Origin: Candidatus Methanocomedens sp.
GTDB lineage: Archaea > Halobacteriota > Methanosarcinia > Methanosarcinales > Methanocomedenaceae
DNA: 5,265 nt
Direction: 5' to 3'
Assembly (NCBI GenBank): GCA_013374385.1
Contig: QBUR01000099.1
Coordinates: forward strand, 1-5,265
The translations under genes and the position numbers were made by a program. The notes beneath the pieces are model-generated. The model had not been told where the DNA came from. It did not search any database and saw only the letters and a list, made by a program, of their open reading frames with translations. Below are positions 5,031-5,265 of the stretch, piece by piece; positions within the stretch are counted from its first letter, which is position 1; each line of letters begins with the position of its first letter.

Positions 5031-5265
5031 AAGAATGAAAATCACATTTAACGTAAACTTTCATCAATCCTTGATGCTAATAAATTGTAAACCCCGACCA
5101 CTCCACCATCGGAATAAAACCCAAGGCATTCAAGGATTGAAGGTCGTTTTATTAAATATGTATGAACGAAGGTGAAGTAGACATGTGTTTCTTCGCTAAA
5201 AACAACTTTGAATTGTAGTATTAGACACACGTCACTTTTTAAAAATATTATGGTTCATCTTTATG
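5031..5265. other. AT-rich flank without a supported gene
   Basis: No credible gene is visible. A 46-codon + strand ORF (5035-5175) and a 60-codon - strand ORF beginning at GTG 5230 overlap each other on opposite strands, show no recognisable motif and lack supporting signals. AAGGTGA at 5169-5175 is a strong ribosome-site match 7 bases before ATG 5183, but that frame stops after 11 codons. Near the right end TTTTTAAAAATATT (about 5236-5249) is TATA-like and could serve a + strand gene starting at or beyond the window edge, for example the ATG at 5263. An imperfect inverted repeat is listed separately. Confidence 0.6.
5064..5140. repeat. Imperfect inverted repeat in the right flank
   Basis: TCAATCCTTGATGC (5064-5077) is matched in inverse orientation by GCATTCAAGGATTGA (5126-5140), differing by one inserted base. 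The arms are 48 bases apart. They could be the stem of a large RNA or DNA hairpin, terminal repeats of a tiny decayed element, or a paired regulator site. Nothing further distinguishes these. Confidence 0.5.

Noticed and set aside
5183..5218. Rightward gene after AAGGTGA at 5169-5175
   Set aside because: The frame ends after 11 codons, so the strong ribosome-site match is probably chance or a relic.
5048..5230. 60-codon - strand ORF with GTG start, possible transposase remnant
   Set aside because: No recognisable catalytic motif, no ribosome binding site, and it overlaps an equally long + strand ORF; noncoding DNA explains both.
5031..5265. tRNA or other classical RNA gene
   Set aside because: No GGTTC-type T-loop or cloverleaf arms could be found on either strand.

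Overview
The window looks archaeal, most likely from a methanogen or methane-oxidising relative in or near the Methanosarcinales. This rests on archaeal-type TATA boxes, GGTGA-like ribosome binding sites, a β-CASP/SNM1-like metallo-β-lactamase protein beside a short membrane-anchored RmuC, and a probable Re-type citrate synthase next to an isocitrate dehydrogenase. That last pair is the oxidative branch of an incomplete TCA cycle, which such archaea use to make 2-oxoglutarate. The lineage is an inference; no marker gene is present.

Left part (1-2407): a complete DRE-TIM carboligase gene on the + strand (Re-citrate / homocitrate / isopropylmalate synthase family, without the LeuA regulatory domain) converges on a complete isocitrate/isopropylmalate-dehydrogenase-family gene on the - strand. 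The 66-base gap holds a perfect 7-bp GC hairpin that suits termination of the dehydrogenase transcript. Together the two enzymes would make citrate and oxidise isocitrate to 2-oxoglutarate. Aconitase is not in the window.

Middle (2408-2691): about 280 bases without a gene. They hold a striking palindromic repeat made of 9-bp-spaced CACAGAG units (four on one arm, three CTCTGTG on the other) and a small adjoining hairpin. The short ORFs across it are spurious.

Right part (2692-4990), all on the - strand in the order smORF, thioredoxin, MBL nuclease, rmuC: a 38-codon Cys-rich small ORF (CxxCxxC) overlaps the start of a short thioredoxin by 8 bases. After a T7 tract and a 40-base gap comes a β-CASP-like metallo-β-lactamase nuclease, whose stop overlaps the start of rmuC. 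The last two look translationally coupled and probably act in DNA (or RNA) end processing. A good TATA box sits 26 bases upstream of the small ORF, suggesting a leaderless transcript.

Far right (5031-5265): AT-rich sequence with no gene I can support, but with an imperfect inverted repeat. The most notable items are the unlisted CxxCxxC small ORF coupled to thioredoxin, the CACAGAG palindrome, the Re-citrate synthase/IDH pair with E. coli-like NADP determinants, and the coupled RmuC/β-CASP nuclease pair. I found no clear evidence of a wholly new multi-gene system.
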